Shown: positions 1 to 10,885 of the stretch, piece after piece
How positions within the stretch are numbered: position 1 is the first letter of the stretch
How the letters are laid out: the number at the start of each line of letters is the position of its first letter
Assembly (NCBI GenBank): GCA_963693365.1
Contig: CAVNZM010000009.1
Coordinates: 7,502,001 to 7,566,000, forward strand
DNA length: 64,000 bases
From: Amoebidium appalachense
Taxonomy: Eukaryota; Ichthyosporea
Direction of reading: 5' to 3'
Notes under the pieces: generated by a model
What the model was told of the DNA's origin: nothing
The model's input: the letters and a program-made list of their open reading frames with translations, nothing else
Databases searched by the model: none
Translations under genes and position numbers: made by a program

Positions 1-168
1 CCTAGTCGAGGATAAGGACCGCCCCCTAGTCGAGGATAAGGACCGCCCCCTAGTCGAGGATAAGGACCACCCCCTAGTCGAGGATAAGGACCACCCCCTA
101 GTCGAGGATAAGGACCACCCCCTAGTCGAGGATAAGGACCACCCCCTAGTCGAGGATAAGGGCCTACC
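1..168. repeat. 24-bp minisatellite, seven copies
   Basis: Seven head-to-tail copies of a 24-bp unit beginning CCTAGTCGAGGATAAGG start at position 1, so the array may continue outside the window. Copies differ only at one G/A position, and the last copy is degenerate. The array lies immediately downstream of the 5' splice site of the PH-domain gene (minus strand), so it is read here as intronic. It is also open as an 8-residue repeat in one plus frame (LVEDKDRP) and in two minus frames, so a coding role is not excluded. Confidence 0.93.
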
Positions 169-171
169 CAC

Positions 172-292
172 CTTTGCCGGGTCCCTAACTGTCTCCTTCT
201 TCATGGCCTCTCTCTCTTTGTCTGTCATCATGTCTAGTGCAGCCCCTGTAAGCCGGATAGAGCCGCTGGGTATGGCCGTCTGCAAGGTGTAT

Positions 293-327
<35 letters not shown>

Positions 328-424
328 GGGGGGGGGAGGGAGGTGTATACGTGTGTGTGTGGGGGGGAAGAGAGGGGGGGGGGGGGTGGATGCAGAGTGG
401 GAATGCACATGTGCATTAGTGCGT

Positions 425-455
<31 letters not shown>

Positions 456-711
456 GCGTGCGTGTGCGAGTGTGTGTGCGAGTGTGTGCGTGAGTGTGTG
501 CGTGTGTGCCTGCATGTGTGCCTGCGTGTGTGCCTGCGTGAGTGTGTGTGTGTCATGTGTGCAACCCAGCAGGCTGTGAGTGTACTGCAATTGGCGTATG
601 TTGTACATCTACCTTCCAAACCCTTTTTGCCCCCATGCTCCTCCATACGTAAAACCGCAGATGACTTCATCCCCCCCCCCCCCCCCCCCCCTCCCCCCCC
701 CCCCCCCTCCC

Positions 712-742
<31 letters not shown>

Positions 743-1419
743 ACACACAAGGGGGGAAAAAATGAAACCAAAAAAAAACAAAAAACCTATTTCCCATGCA
801 ACCTATCATTCCGCACCCCTGTCACGTCTGCCGACCCTATCACATCCATCGAACCCAACCTCCGGGGGGAGGGGGGGTGGGGGGGGGGGGGGGGGGAGGG
901 TTGAAAGCGTCATAAAGTACGAAGTACACATAAACAACGGGCAACACCATGCTAAGTGCAAACCACACATAAAGAGTAGGCATAATAAGCAGAGCCCATC
1001 CTCCGCCGGGGGGAGGGGGGGGGGGGGGGGAGGGGAGGGGCGTTGATTTATCCACAATACCCTAGTTTCGATCCACGCTGGAGGGTGGTGTGCGTGGTGG
1101 TGGTGGTGGTGGTGTGTGTGGGAATGCGGATGGGTGGGTGGGGGTGAGGGAAAAGGAGAGGCGGAGGGGGGAGGGGGCATATGCATACAATGACGTCACC
1201 CTTGTAGTATTCGAGCACGGGCTGAACCCCAATGCTCTGATCCTTCAAGACAAACAGCCGCTTGTGCCATATCTGCGCACCAAGAATGTCTGACCGCTTG
1301 AGAAGGTAGCCTGCCTGTGAGGTGTACGTGTACACGAGTGTGCGTGTGTACGTGTGTAGGTGTGTTCGTGTGTAAGCGCACGCACACACGCACAGGTGTG
1401 TGTGTGCGCGCGCGCGCGC

Positions 1420-1478
<59 letters not shown>

Positions 1479-2355
1479 TGCGTTTGTGTGTGTACGTGTA
1501 TGTGTGTCTGCGTGCGCGGCAACAAAGAAACGAGAAGTAATAGGACGGGGGTATGTGAATGCTCTGTGTGAAAATCTATGCCGGCAGTTCCCGCGTTAAA
1601 GTCAAATTGCTGTCAGAATCACGTCATTATGACGTCGAATACTGATTGGAGTTATAGATTAATGGCTTGTGTAGCTGTGTGTTTAGAAATCGCTTGGCCT
1701 AGTCAGGTCATCTCTCTCATCTCTCTCTTTCCCTAAGCTATAGGTCGGAATTCTGGAAATTCGAAATACCGGGTGTGAAGATTGTTAAAACCACAATGTG
1801 TCATTTCTCTCATCTCCCCTCTTCTTCTTTCTCAAAGCTATAGGTCGGAATTCTAAATTCGAAATCTTAGGTGTGAAGATTGTAAAATTAAAATGCGTCA
1901 TTTCTCTCATCTCTCCTCTTCTTCTTTCTCTAAGCTATAGCTCAGAATTCTGGGAATTCGAAATCTTAGGTGTGAAGATTGTAAAAGTAAAAATCACGAT
2001 GCGACTGAAGACCAAACTTGACGTATGACTTTTCACGGTAACTTATATAATGAACCTTCTTAGTGAGTAAGAAGAAAAATAGAGCTAATGTTTCAGCTAT
2101 AGCACTCTGGCCTCTCAACATTGAGAAATACGAGCAGTTACAACCTATCGATACCCGTGATGTGCTCTCACACTCCCATTTTCATGTAGCCCTTTCTTCG
2201 ATATAAAAAGATAATAGTGGATTTCTTATTTTCAAGACACTCAAAACATGTGAACTCCGACTATGGGAATCAGTGGGAAAGAAAAAACGGAAATCTTGAA
2301 GGAGGGGAGCGAGATGGGATGGACGGTTGTGAATTTGGAGAAGGGAAGAGAGGGG

Positions 2356-2390
<35 letters not shown>

Positions 2391-2451
2391 TGGGGAAGGG
2401 GGTATTTCTAAATAAAACGTCCCTCCCCAGCCTCCCCCCCCCCCCCCCCCC

Positions 2452-2486
<35 letters not shown>

Positions 2487-2945
2487 TGCCCCCCTTCCCC
2501 CCACGACTTCCACCACCGAAACACCACCACCACCACCAGCACCCATGCAAAAGCAAACATGGGATGGGGGGAGGGGGGGGTATTTCTAAATAAAACGTCC
2601 CTCCCCCTCCCCCCTCCCCCCCCCCCCCCCCCTCCCGCCCTTCCCCCCACCACTTCCACCACCGAATCACCACCACCACCACCACCATCACCAGCACCCA
2701 TGCAAAAGCAAACATGGGATGGGGGGAGGGGGGTATTTCTAAATAAAACGTCCCTCCCCCCTCCCCCCTCCCCCCCCCCCCCCCTCCCGCCCTTCCCCCC
2801 ACCACTTCCACCACCGAATCACCACCACCACCACCACCATCACCAGCACCCATGCAAAAGCAAACATGTAAGTTTGCAACATCAGTAACGCGTAGTATGG
2901 AGGTGGGCGGGGGGGGGAGGGGGGGAGGAGGGGGTGGCTGTGTGT

Positions 2946-2976
<31 letters not shown>

Positions 2977-3227
2977 GGGGGAGCGAGGACGCGAGGAGAT
3001 ACGGAAGTGGGAGCTACTGCGTTAACAATTTGAACCGACCCCGGCATCACCCCCTGCAAAACACTATACTCTATATCCCTTCCCCCCCCCCCCACACACA
3101 CACTCCCCGGTCTCCCTCCCTCCCTACCTTCCTGTCTCTCCCTCTCTCTTTCTCTCTCTCTCCCCCTCCCCCCCCCCCCCCCCCCCACACACATCCACCC
3201 TCTCTCCCTCCCTCCCTCTCTCTCTCC

Positions 3228-3258
<31 letters not shown>

Positions 3259-3565
3259 CCCCACCCCCCTCTCTCCTTCCCCCCCCCTCCCCCCCCCCCC
3301 CCCGTCCCCCCCCCCCCATTAGTCTATCAAAATGGAAGAAAGCCAGAACCACACAACACCACAACACCACATAACCGTCTCCATCTTGCACGTTTGACCT
3401 TTTTGACCACATTTCCCAACTCTTTTGATGTCTCTCTTTAGTTTTTACCTTAACAAAATCCCGTCCTGGTGCCTTTTCATTCTCCGTGTTCAGCTTCACG
3501 GCATTTGCGAGCGCGCTTGGGACGGAGCCGGGGCCCTCGGAGGCCCCCGCGGGGGAGGCCGCCAT
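172..3565 (-). CDS. PH-domain protein, N-terminal part (3 exons, incomplete)
   Basis: Minus-strand gene, start ATG at 3565. Exons are 3565-3449 (39 codons, donor GTAAAA), 1314-1189 (42 codons) and 279-172 (36 codons, donor GTGGGT). All junctions are phase 0, and the reading frame continues off the left end. Residues 1-39 are an Ala/Ser/Pro-rich leader. From about residue 40 a pleckstrin-homology fold is visible: AGYLLKRSD, then [10 protein letters not shown], then LEYYKGDVI, followed across the splice by [15 protein letters not shown]. This matches the first PH strands and the loop before strand 5. PH domains bind phosphoinositides or proteins at membranes; the ligand cannot be told here, and the rest of the protein is missing. 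Intron 1 (3448-1315) holds CT/C/G repeats and two tandem-repeat arrays. Intron 2 holds a poly-C element and GT repeats. The exact family is not identified. Confidence 0.72.
290..900. repeat. GT, poly-G and poly-C simple repeats
   Basis: (GT)n at about 296-325 and 424-560, G-rich runs at 325-390, a C/T-interrupted poly-C tract at 671-728 followed by (CA)n, and poly-G at 875-900. All lie in intron 2 of the PH-domain gene. No other coding signal is seen. Confidence 0.9.
897..1078 (-). mobile_element. Poly-C-tailed dispersed element, partial copy
   Basis: Copy of the element best seen at 59408-59793. Shared landmarks on the plus strand are AAAGTACGAAGTACAC, CATAATAAGCAGAGCCCATCC and GTTTCGATCC, directly beside a poly-G tract that is the element's poly-C end. 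Its sense strand is the minus strand, as for the host PH gene intron. The middle is replaced by a G-run. Confidence 0.7.
1387..1500. repeat. (GC)n/(GT)n alternating purine-pyrimidine tract
   Basis: About 25 bp of GC dinucleotides run into about 40 bp of GT dinucleotides, directly upstream (minus strand) of PH-gene exon 2. Such tracts are Z-DNA-prone by composition. They lie in intron 1. Confidence 0.9.
1706..2003. repeat. Three tandem copies of a ~95-bp unit
   Basis: Three successive copies share TCTCTCATCTC, AAGCTATAGGTCGGAATTCT, ATTCGAAAT and GGTGTGAAGATTGT. The second and third are closest to each other. They are non-coding and lie in intron 1 of the PH gene. Confidence 0.85.
2402..2868. 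repeat. Three tandem copies of a 135-180-bp unit with C-runs
   Basis: The segment GTATTTCTAAATAAAACGTC starts at about 2402, 2580 and 2733. Each copy then has a C-run of different length, a CCACCACC-rich stretch and GCACCCATGCAAAAGCAAAC. Length differences lie almost wholly in the homopolymer, so copies seem to have diverged by slippage. Confidence 0.88.
2930..3330. repeat. GT, poly-G, CT and poly-C simple repeats
   Basis: (GT)n then poly-G at 2940-2982, CT-rich repeats from about 3110 to 3270, and poly-C to about 3317. Intron 1 of the PH gene; no exon recognised. Confidence 0.9.
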
Positions 3566-4079
3566 GTGAAGTGTGGTTGAAAATGAAGATTCGATGTGAA
3601 ATCGAAGAAAAGAACTGCAGGGGAAAAGAGTTGTAAGTAGTGTGATGCTTTTAGGAGGGTCAACAGCTATGGCAAAGAAAATTAGGAAAGAGGGCGCCCG
3701 GGCGGGCTCGGGGGAGTTGGGGGGGGGGGGGGGGGGGACGAGACGGGGCTTTTAGGTAGGGGGTGGTGAGGGATTGGTTGAAGGTAATTGGGTGGGGAGG
3801 CGCGGGGAAAGGTTGAGCATGAGACAAGGGATGTGTAGACAGGAGTGAAGGAGAGTAAGAAAGCACATGGAGGACGCTACCAGGCCGGGGGAGAAGGGTG
3901 AGGGGGGAGGGAGGGAGAGGGGGGCGGGGGCGGGGGGTGGAAGGGCAGGGGGTGAGGGTGGGGGGTGGGGCAGAAGGGGGGAGGAGGGGGGAGGGGGGTG
4001 GGGGTGGGAGAAGGAAGGGGGTCGTATAACGCGATGCGGATAGAAGAAGGAACAGCGAGTTGGGACGGAGGTGAATCCA

Positions 4080-4120
<41 letters not shown>
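3566..4120. other. Upstream region of the PH gene, G-rich
   Basis: The first 150 bp upstream of the PH-gene ATG should hold its 5' leader and promoter. No TATA box or other site is convincing. From about 3715 the plus strand is G-rich low complexity, and a 30-base T run lies at about 4083-4110. Confidence 0.6.
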
Positions 4121-4123
<3 letters not shown>

Positions 4124-4125
4124 GG

Positions 4126-4388
4126 GGTTTGAATGCGTCAAAAAGTACGAAGTACACAAGAACAAACGGATAACACGATGCAGAATGCAAGCCATACATA
4201 AAGAGTATGCATAATAAGCAGAGCCCATCCCCAGGGGGGGCCCACGTCATCCACAGTACCTGAGTTTCGACCTATTCCCCTCGTTAACGAAACCCAACTC
4301 AGATACTGTTTCACTTGAACATGAGTAGGTCACCCGTCTTGATCAGAGACGAGCAGGGTTGCTTATGCAGGCAAGGGCAGTGGGAAAG
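4126..4388 (-). mobile_element. Poly-C-tailed dispersed element, near full length
   Basis: Plus-strand text shows, in order, TTTGAATGCGTC beside a poly-G tract, AGTACGAAGTACAC, CATAATAAGCAGAGCCCATCC, GAGTTTCGACC and CGTCTTGATCAGAGACGAGC, then GGTTGCTTATGCAGGCAAG. These match the reverse complement of 59408-59793. Orientation is minus, like both flanking genes. Confidence 0.8.
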
Positions 4389-4404
4389 GCCGGGGGTTAA
4401 AGTT

Positions 4405-4427
4405 GGGGGGGGGGGGGGGGGGGGGGA

Positions 4428-4461
<34 letters not shown>

Positions 4462-4560
4462 AGTGTAATTTGTCGTTGTAGCTAAATACGGCAAACACAG
4501 ATCCAAAATAGCCCAAGTCAACAGCGACCAGATCCAAAATAGCCCAAGTCAACAGCGACC
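4405..4560. repeat. Poly-G tracts and a 31-bp direct duplication
   Basis: Two poly-G tracts at about 4405-4457. Then AGATCCAAAATAGCCCAAGT and the following bases occur twice in tandem at about 4500-4560. Confidence 0.85.
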
Positions 4561-4783
4561 TACATAAAACACACGCTCTTCCGTGGCTCCCCGACAGAAA
4601 ACAGGCATGGGCAGATAAGCTTCTTCACGAAGGAAGCAAACCATACCGACTCCAACTTTCAAGAACATGAAAGATGCGAGCTATTTCCTTCTAAGCCCAA
4701 GGCACCTCGGCTCCTCCTTCCTAAAGCACAAAAACCCGCCCTGTATGTTTTCTGGTCAAGGTGAAACACGCAGAGATCCTTAC

Positions 4784-4846
4784 CTGGGGAAGAAGCTTCG
4801 TCAGCTCTCAAGAAATAAGTCGCCTGCTGAGAACCCTCAGGCGAAC
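4784..4846 (-). other. Candidate exon, gene unrecognised
   Basis: On the minus strand a 63-nt open segment (GSPEGSQQATYFLRADEASSP) lies between an acceptor TTGACAG and a good donor GTAAGG. Neighbouring minus-strand segments near 5095-5130 and 5500-5755 also have plausible splice sites but do not join into a recognisable protein. The 2.2 kb from 3.9 to 6.1 kb could hold a gene of many tiny exons or nothing. Confidence 0.2.
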
Positions 4847-5498
4847 CTGTCAAATCCAGCTATAACATGCATTTGATACTATCCTGAGAGAAAAGATCCG
4901 AGCAAATTTTAGTCTCCCGTAGATCCACGACAACTTTCTGTGCGAGCTGCTTGCGTCATACAGGTGTAAGAACTGCTCCAACCAGCAGGTATGTACCGTA
5001 AACTTTTACTTGTTCAGTAAAATCAAGAAATCTAAAAGTGAGGAAATAGCCATTAAGCTTATTCCTCTGCAATTCTGGATTCCGACCACCACATCTATAA
5101 TACGTACCCGTTTCCAGCTTCGAATCCAGGCAACGTGCTACAAAAAACAACTGAAAATCTGAGAACTACAGACAAGGGCAATAAAGATGATTTTGCGTGT
5201 CTGTTTACAAGCAGATCATCAACTATGGCTATAAGTTTAGGGAGGCATATACCACCAGAAGATCTCTTCCATCTCAAAACAGATGTTTTCTCTGCTAAGC
5301 AAGCGCTTGAGGTATTGAATGCTGGGTGACTGGTTAATGCGTTTATTTTTATCACGAGTTGGCAACCTGGTACTACTAGTCTGTCATAAATGACGTCACT
5401 TGCCTGTTCAATTTCACAATTTGTCTTAATATTCTAACACATCACGTTTCCTTTCTTAGACTACTGCGGCGAAAAAAGCTCTCACCGTGGCACAGCCA

Positions 5499-5592
5499 TG
5501 GCACAAGTAAGAGTATCTGATGTAGGACCATCAGTACACTCTATATTGGAGTTCTTAGCCATGGCACAAGTAAGGGTATCTGATGTAGGTTT
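5499..5592. repeat. Short direct repeat around GGCACAAGTAAG
   Basis: ATGGCACAAGTAAGAGTATC and ATGGCACAAGTAAGGGTATC, each followed by TGATGTAGG, occur 63 bp apart. The region between 4900 and 6100 otherwise shows no gene I can name. Confidence 0.75.
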
Positions 5593-6130
5593 TCCAGCGC
5601 AGCCAAGGGAGCGGTGGCTGCGCAGCTGGCAAATACAGCTCTTGCAGCTTTTGAGCTCGAGAGAGAGAACGGGCCCTTCCAACATCACGACATGTACTAT
5701 TTGTACCTTTGCATTTGAAACTGGGACTCTTCCTTATCGATAAATGAATTGGCATCTTGAAAGCAGGAATCCTTGCTCAAGATCTATCACATCGTAAATT
5801 ACAATGTGATTGTGAACTTACGCATGCGAAGTCTTGTAACACTGGGAACACCATAGCTCTGGCTTCGCCAACTCTCCCCCACGTACATACACCTTGGCCC
5901 CATGTTAACTGTGCTGGCCTTTTACAGGCACAAAGTCTGATACAAGAAACTCCCAAGCATTGGTGAAGCACGATAACCATAGAAACTCTCGCATTGCTGG
6001 AATAAGTTACGTTCATTGTTAGACCTACTTGCTCCACAGCAAGGAATTTCCAACTCCACTGACACCACCAAAAGCAGACTTGTGCTCTTTGACAAGTCAG
6101 GCACAGGCCGACAACCAAAAAGCACCTACG

Positions 6131-6136
6131 TTTATT
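6131..6136 (-). terminator. Poly(A) signal of COX17
   Basis: TTTATT on the plus strand gives AATAAA on the minus strand, about 220 nt past the COX17 stop codon. It is the nearest canonical signal. Confidence 0.5.
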
Positions 6137-6354
6137 TAACTTCAAAGACCAAGAACACGGTCTTCTTAGACCATTTACGTATATCCTTTCTAAACTTTGC
6201 AGTCCTCTTCAACACCTACACCATATCCACCATACAAAGCAGCGCCCATTGACACCAGGTCGGACACCATTAATAAAAAAGCAAGGCCTGGGTTCACAGA
6301 GTAAATATGATGACCCTCCCTGATCTTGCGGCTCCCACATCCACCTTGGCGCCT

Positions 6355-7085
6355 TTATATGTTGTAGCCGTACTGCTTCATGCAAGCTCTATGTGCTTCG
6401 ATAAGGTCCTTGCAGTTTTCCTCGCCATTCTCAACAATGCTGCCATGCAAAAAAGGGGAGAAGGGGGAGGTGGGGGGGGGGGGGGGGGGGGGGGGTTACT
6501 AAAGAGTCTCCACGACGTAGTCTCAGTTTTTCCAGGCAAATGTACTTCCCAAACCAGATGTCCGGGGCGGGGCGGGGCAGGGAGGGAGAGAGAGGGGGGG
6601 GGGGGAGGGGGGGGGGGGGGGGGGGGGGCTATAGAGGCAGAAAGAGGGCTCAGGCCACGAAAGACGCAAGCGCACTGACAACAAGGTCGTACAAGTGGCT
6701 CCAGTATGGAGCTCGTGCTGCGGCACCTCAAAAAAAAAAAAAAAAAACGCCCCGTTGTTGTTGCGTGGAAAGAAGAAATTGAAAGAAGCAACTTCGAACA
6801 CCTGTTTATGTGCAGGGCAACCCCAAGGTCTGCTGATAAAAGCAGGCCCGCACAAAAATGGTACGAAAAAAAAAAAAAAAACACCTCTGAGCACGAAACA
6901 AAGCAACAACATTATTAGGCCATTTTGAAACCAATTTCCCTAAAAACTCACCATTTGTCCCTGGCTTGCTTAGTTTCAGGGCAGGCACAGCAAGGCTTTG
7001 GCTTCTTTGGCTCCTCTGGTGCCGCTGCCTTTGCGGGTGGAGGCGCATCTGCCTTCGGGAGCGAAGAAAAAATCCAAGAGGCCAT
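6355..7085 (-). CDS. COX17: COX17, copper chaperone for cytochrome c oxidase
   Basis: Two exons, 7085-6952 and 6439-6355, joined in phase 2 (TG + C rebuilding a cysteine codon); 72 residues, close to the usual 60-70. The protein carries Cu(I) in the mitochondrial intermembrane space to SCO1 and COX11 for cytochrome c oxidase assembly. Visible hallmarks are the metal-binding KPCCACPETK (Cys32, Cys33) and a perfect twin CX9C frame, Cys35/Cys45 and Cys54/Cys64, of the Mia40-imported CHCH fold. The C-terminus is ENCKDLIEAHRACMKQYGY. Residues 10-30 are an Ala/Pro/Lys-rich leader somewhat longer than in animals. The intron (6951-6440) contains two poly-G tracts and three A runs. It is transcribed away from the gene starting at 7896. 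Confidence 0.95.
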
Positions 7086-7895
7086 GATTAAGTTGTCAAG
7101 CTTGGAAATAAGCGCGGGGATGCGTGACGGAAATGAGCGAGGTGGATTTGTTGACTGCCTGATGATTCAGCCAAGTGGCAACTCAAGTACACAACAGGCT
7201 GGTTGCTTTCTCTTTAGTCTCTGAGAAGCACCTCCACGGCGAAGATGCATATAGAGAAAAAAAGAGAGAGGGTCTTTTTCTTTGGATACAAAGGTAACTA
7301 CAGACGTAAAATTCACAAGGTACACTTTACTTGCTTAGACTTTTTGGACAGTCTAGTTTTCACGTTGTCCTCGAAACTTCTCTGGCTTTCGCATGATGAC
7401 TCCACGTTTTTGTAGCGGCTGTGCCTGTGATGACGTCATGTGTCTACGTCACATCAGGTGCGTTTTTAGCCATTCTAATCCCCGGTTATCACGCAACAGC
7501 TTCACGCTATATCATTCACAAGATTTCACACCCCGTTTTTGCTGTCAAGCAGGGAGACGGAGAGCCTGGGTTCGAAATTCGTTTCTTAAGACAAAAAGCG
7601 GGAGGCCGCCGGGCAGGCTGTGTACGTAAACAAGAGCAGAGTAGGAGGGGAGGGGAGAAGGGAGGGAGGAAGAAGGCGGACCATTTAGGCGAAGGCGCTT
7701 TTTTTTTTTTCGGGTGCTTTTTTTTTTGTGGGAGGAAAGCGCTGTTTACCGATGGTTTTATCCGCATTAGCAGTACGCATCGTTCTCAATCATTGAGTCA
7801 CAGCTTTGGGGTTCCGTAAGTTATTTGGGGTTTAGTTCTTCACCATCCCCTGTACCTCTCCTGTTGGTATCGAAAATTGACGCATTAAAGCAACC
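7086..7895. promoter_or_regulatory. Divergent intergenic region with CRE-type octamer
   Basis: 810 bp separate the COX17 start (-) from the next start (+), so both promoters should lie here. A perfect TGACGTCA octamer is at 7431-7438, and TACGTCACATC follows 10 bp later. This is the recognition sequence of CREB/ATF-type bZIP factors. A run of T and an AG-rich stretch lie at 7640-7730. No TATA box stands out. Confidence 0.45.
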
Positions 7896-8532
7896 ATGTC
7901 CAAAGATGAAAGAAACAGTGGCACGCCTACGTCCACCCCTGTTCCCTCCACCCCTAAAGTGACACTCAAGCCCTCGACGACTGGGTCACACAGAAATGTT
8001 AAAGGTAAGCCTTTGGTGTTGACGTGGAGTTATATACAAGGACGGCATGAAAGTACACTTTTTTTCTCTCTCTCTGCTCTTCTCCTGTCGTCTTTTCTCT
8101 CTCTCGTCCCTCTCTCTCCTTTCCTCCCTTTCTCTCCCTCCCTCCCTCCCTCCCTCCCTCCCTCCCTCCCTCCCTGCCCCCCCCCCCCCCCCCCCCCCCC
8201 TCTCTCTCTTTATCTCTCTCTTTTTCTCACTCAACCACTCTACTCGCTCGTTTCACTCTGACTTTCCCCCTCTCCTTCTGTCTCCCCCACCCTTTCCCTC
8301 ATTCTGGTCCTCGCCATGTCTCCGCTCTCCGTCCCTTCCCCCTGCCTGCCTGCCTGCCTGCCTGCTTTTTGTCATTTTCTCTCTTCCCCCCTCCTTGTTC
8401 TTCTTTCCCTCCCCCCCCCCCTCTCTGTGCCCCCCCTGCCATCCCTCCCTCTCCCTCTCCTCTCTCTCTCTCTCGACTCACTCCTGGTGATACCCATTCT
8501 CTCCCTTCCCCCCGCCCCCCCTCCCCCCCCCC

Positions 8533-8563
<31 letters not shown>

Positions 8564-8767
8564 CATTTTCCCTCTCTCTCCTTGTCTCTTCTGTATCCCT
8601 TTCTCTCCCTTTCTCTCGCTCGCCCTCTCTCTCTCTCTTTCTCGCTTCCTACCCCCCTCTCTTTCTCCCTCCTCTTTCTCTCTCTTCCCCTCTCTTTCAC
8701 ACACACGCACACTTGCTCTCTCTCTACACATACACACACACATACATACATACATACATACAAATAT

Positions 8768-8825
<58 letters not shown>

Positions 8826-9523
8826 TATATCCTTCTTCCCTTCCTCCCCCCTCCATCACTTCCATTCCCCCTCTTCCACCCTCCCCCCTCCCCCCAACCC
8901 CCCGACTCCCCTCCCTCCCCCCGCCGTCTTGTGCCCCCGCCCGTCCCATCCCCCTTTTCTCCACCCTGCTCGATATTCCCTGCTGCCGGTTGTATGTATG
9001 CACCTTTCCACAGAGTCCCACTCTTTCTCCCCTTTGGTCTCCTTACTCTTTTCCTCCATCTCTACCCCCCCTCTTCCCCCCTCCCCCCTCCCCCCACCCC
9101 CCCCCACCCCCCCCCCTTCCCCCTCCCTCCCTCCCCCCTCCCCCCCCTGTCACTGTTTTTCCTTGCTCACTGCTACAACTCTAACCTCCGGCCCATGCCA
9201 CTGCTCTTGCCTGTAAACGTCTAGGACAGCTTTGCTCGCATAAGCAATCGTGCTTGTCTCTGAACAAGACGGGCGACACACCCATTTTCTAGTGATGCGG
9301 TATCTGAATCGGGTTTCGCATGCTAGCTGAATGGGTTAAAACTATGATACTGTGGGTGACTTGGGCTTTTTGTGAGGATAGGCTTTTCTTTTGTAAGTGC
9401 ACATTCTGGTGTGTGCTTTGCGAAAGCCTGCATTTTATTGTCCGTTGTAGATGTGTACTGCGACCTCTGTAACTCATTCTAACCCTCCCTTTCCTCCCGT
9501 CTCTCTTTCTCTCCTCTCCCTCT

Positions 9524-9571
<48 letters not shown>

Positions 9572-9852
9572 CCCCCCCCCCCCCCCCCCTCCCTCCCCCC
9601 TTCCCTCTCCCTCGCTCCTTCTCCTTTTTTCTTCTTATTTGTTTTCTTTCTGTTCTTTTTTTCGCGTATAGGGGAAAGTGGTTCACGCAGTGGCACGCCC
9701 ATGCCGGGGGCACCACCTCGGTGGAGGCGTGGCAGGAAATGGGTAAAGCGGCTGGTCAATGTGCCGACCATTGATGGAACCTTCCAGACCTTTATGTGGG
9801 TCGCAGGTACTTCTCCCCCCCCCCCCCCCCCCTTCTCCCCCTCCCTCCCCCC

Positions 9853-9894
<42 letters not shown>

Positions 9895-10557
9895 TCTCTC
9901 TCTCTCTTTCTTTCTCTGCCCCCCCCCTCCCCCCCCCCCCCCCTGGCGCCCTCCCCCTCGCCCCTTTCCTATGGATGGGCTCTGCTTACTTTGCATACTG
10001 TGCGCCTTGCTGATGTTGCATACTTGAGTAATTGCTTTTGCCTGTGTCCTGCACCGTGTTTCTCATCGTATACTTGATCTTCGTATAGTGTTCCTCATTT
10101 CAAACTACCGCGCTCCCTCCCCCCCCTCCTCCTCTCCCCTTCCCCTGCCCCTGTAAATGTGGATGACTTGGGGGGGGCCTGAGGATAGTTTTTCGTTTGA
10201 TGGACTGTGTAAACCTGGGTGATATATAATGGTCTATGTGTGTGCTTTGTAATCTGTTTGGTGTCGTCCGTCGCTAATGTGTGCTTCGTGCTCCATAATG
10301 ATTCACACCCCACCTAGCACCCAACCGTATTCCCACCACCACCACCACACGCACCCTCTCTCTCCCCCACACACACCTCTGCCACGCACGCGGACACACG
10401 AAACACAACGCGAGTGGTTTTGCTTGGTACAAGTGATCTGATGTATTGATGCTTTTGTCCTTAATTTTTATTTCCTGTTCCCATTTCCCCACTTTCTTCG
10501 TGGTTTGTGTTGATGGTGGTGCTGGTGGTGGTGGGCTGTCTTCCATTCCTTCCTTTA

Positions 10558-10602
<45 letters not shown>

Positions 10603-10844
10603 TTATTATATTGTTGTTATTATTTTGGGCGCGGGGGGGGGGGGGGGGGGGGGGATGGGGGGGTGAGTGGGTGGTGTCGGGGGAGGGGGGGAGAGGGGAA
10701 AGGGGGGGGGGGGGGGGGGGGGAATGAGGCAGAGTGTGGAGGTGGGGAGGAAGAGGTGGTGGTGGGGGTGAGGTTGGGGGGGGGATAAGGCAGTGAAATG
10801 AAGGGGGAGGGGGGCAAGGGGGAAGGTTGGGTGGGTGTGTGTGT

Positions 10845-10885
<41 letters not shown>

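Noticed and set aside
203-1600. Long open frames rich in Cys-Val, His-Thr, Gly or Pro
   Set aside because: They are translations of GT, CA, G and C simple repeats; the same is true of dozens of such frames across the window.
5482-5688. Minus-strand frame with repeated PTSDTLTCAMA
   Set aside because: The repeat is explained by the short DNA duplication; no domain or splice partner was found.
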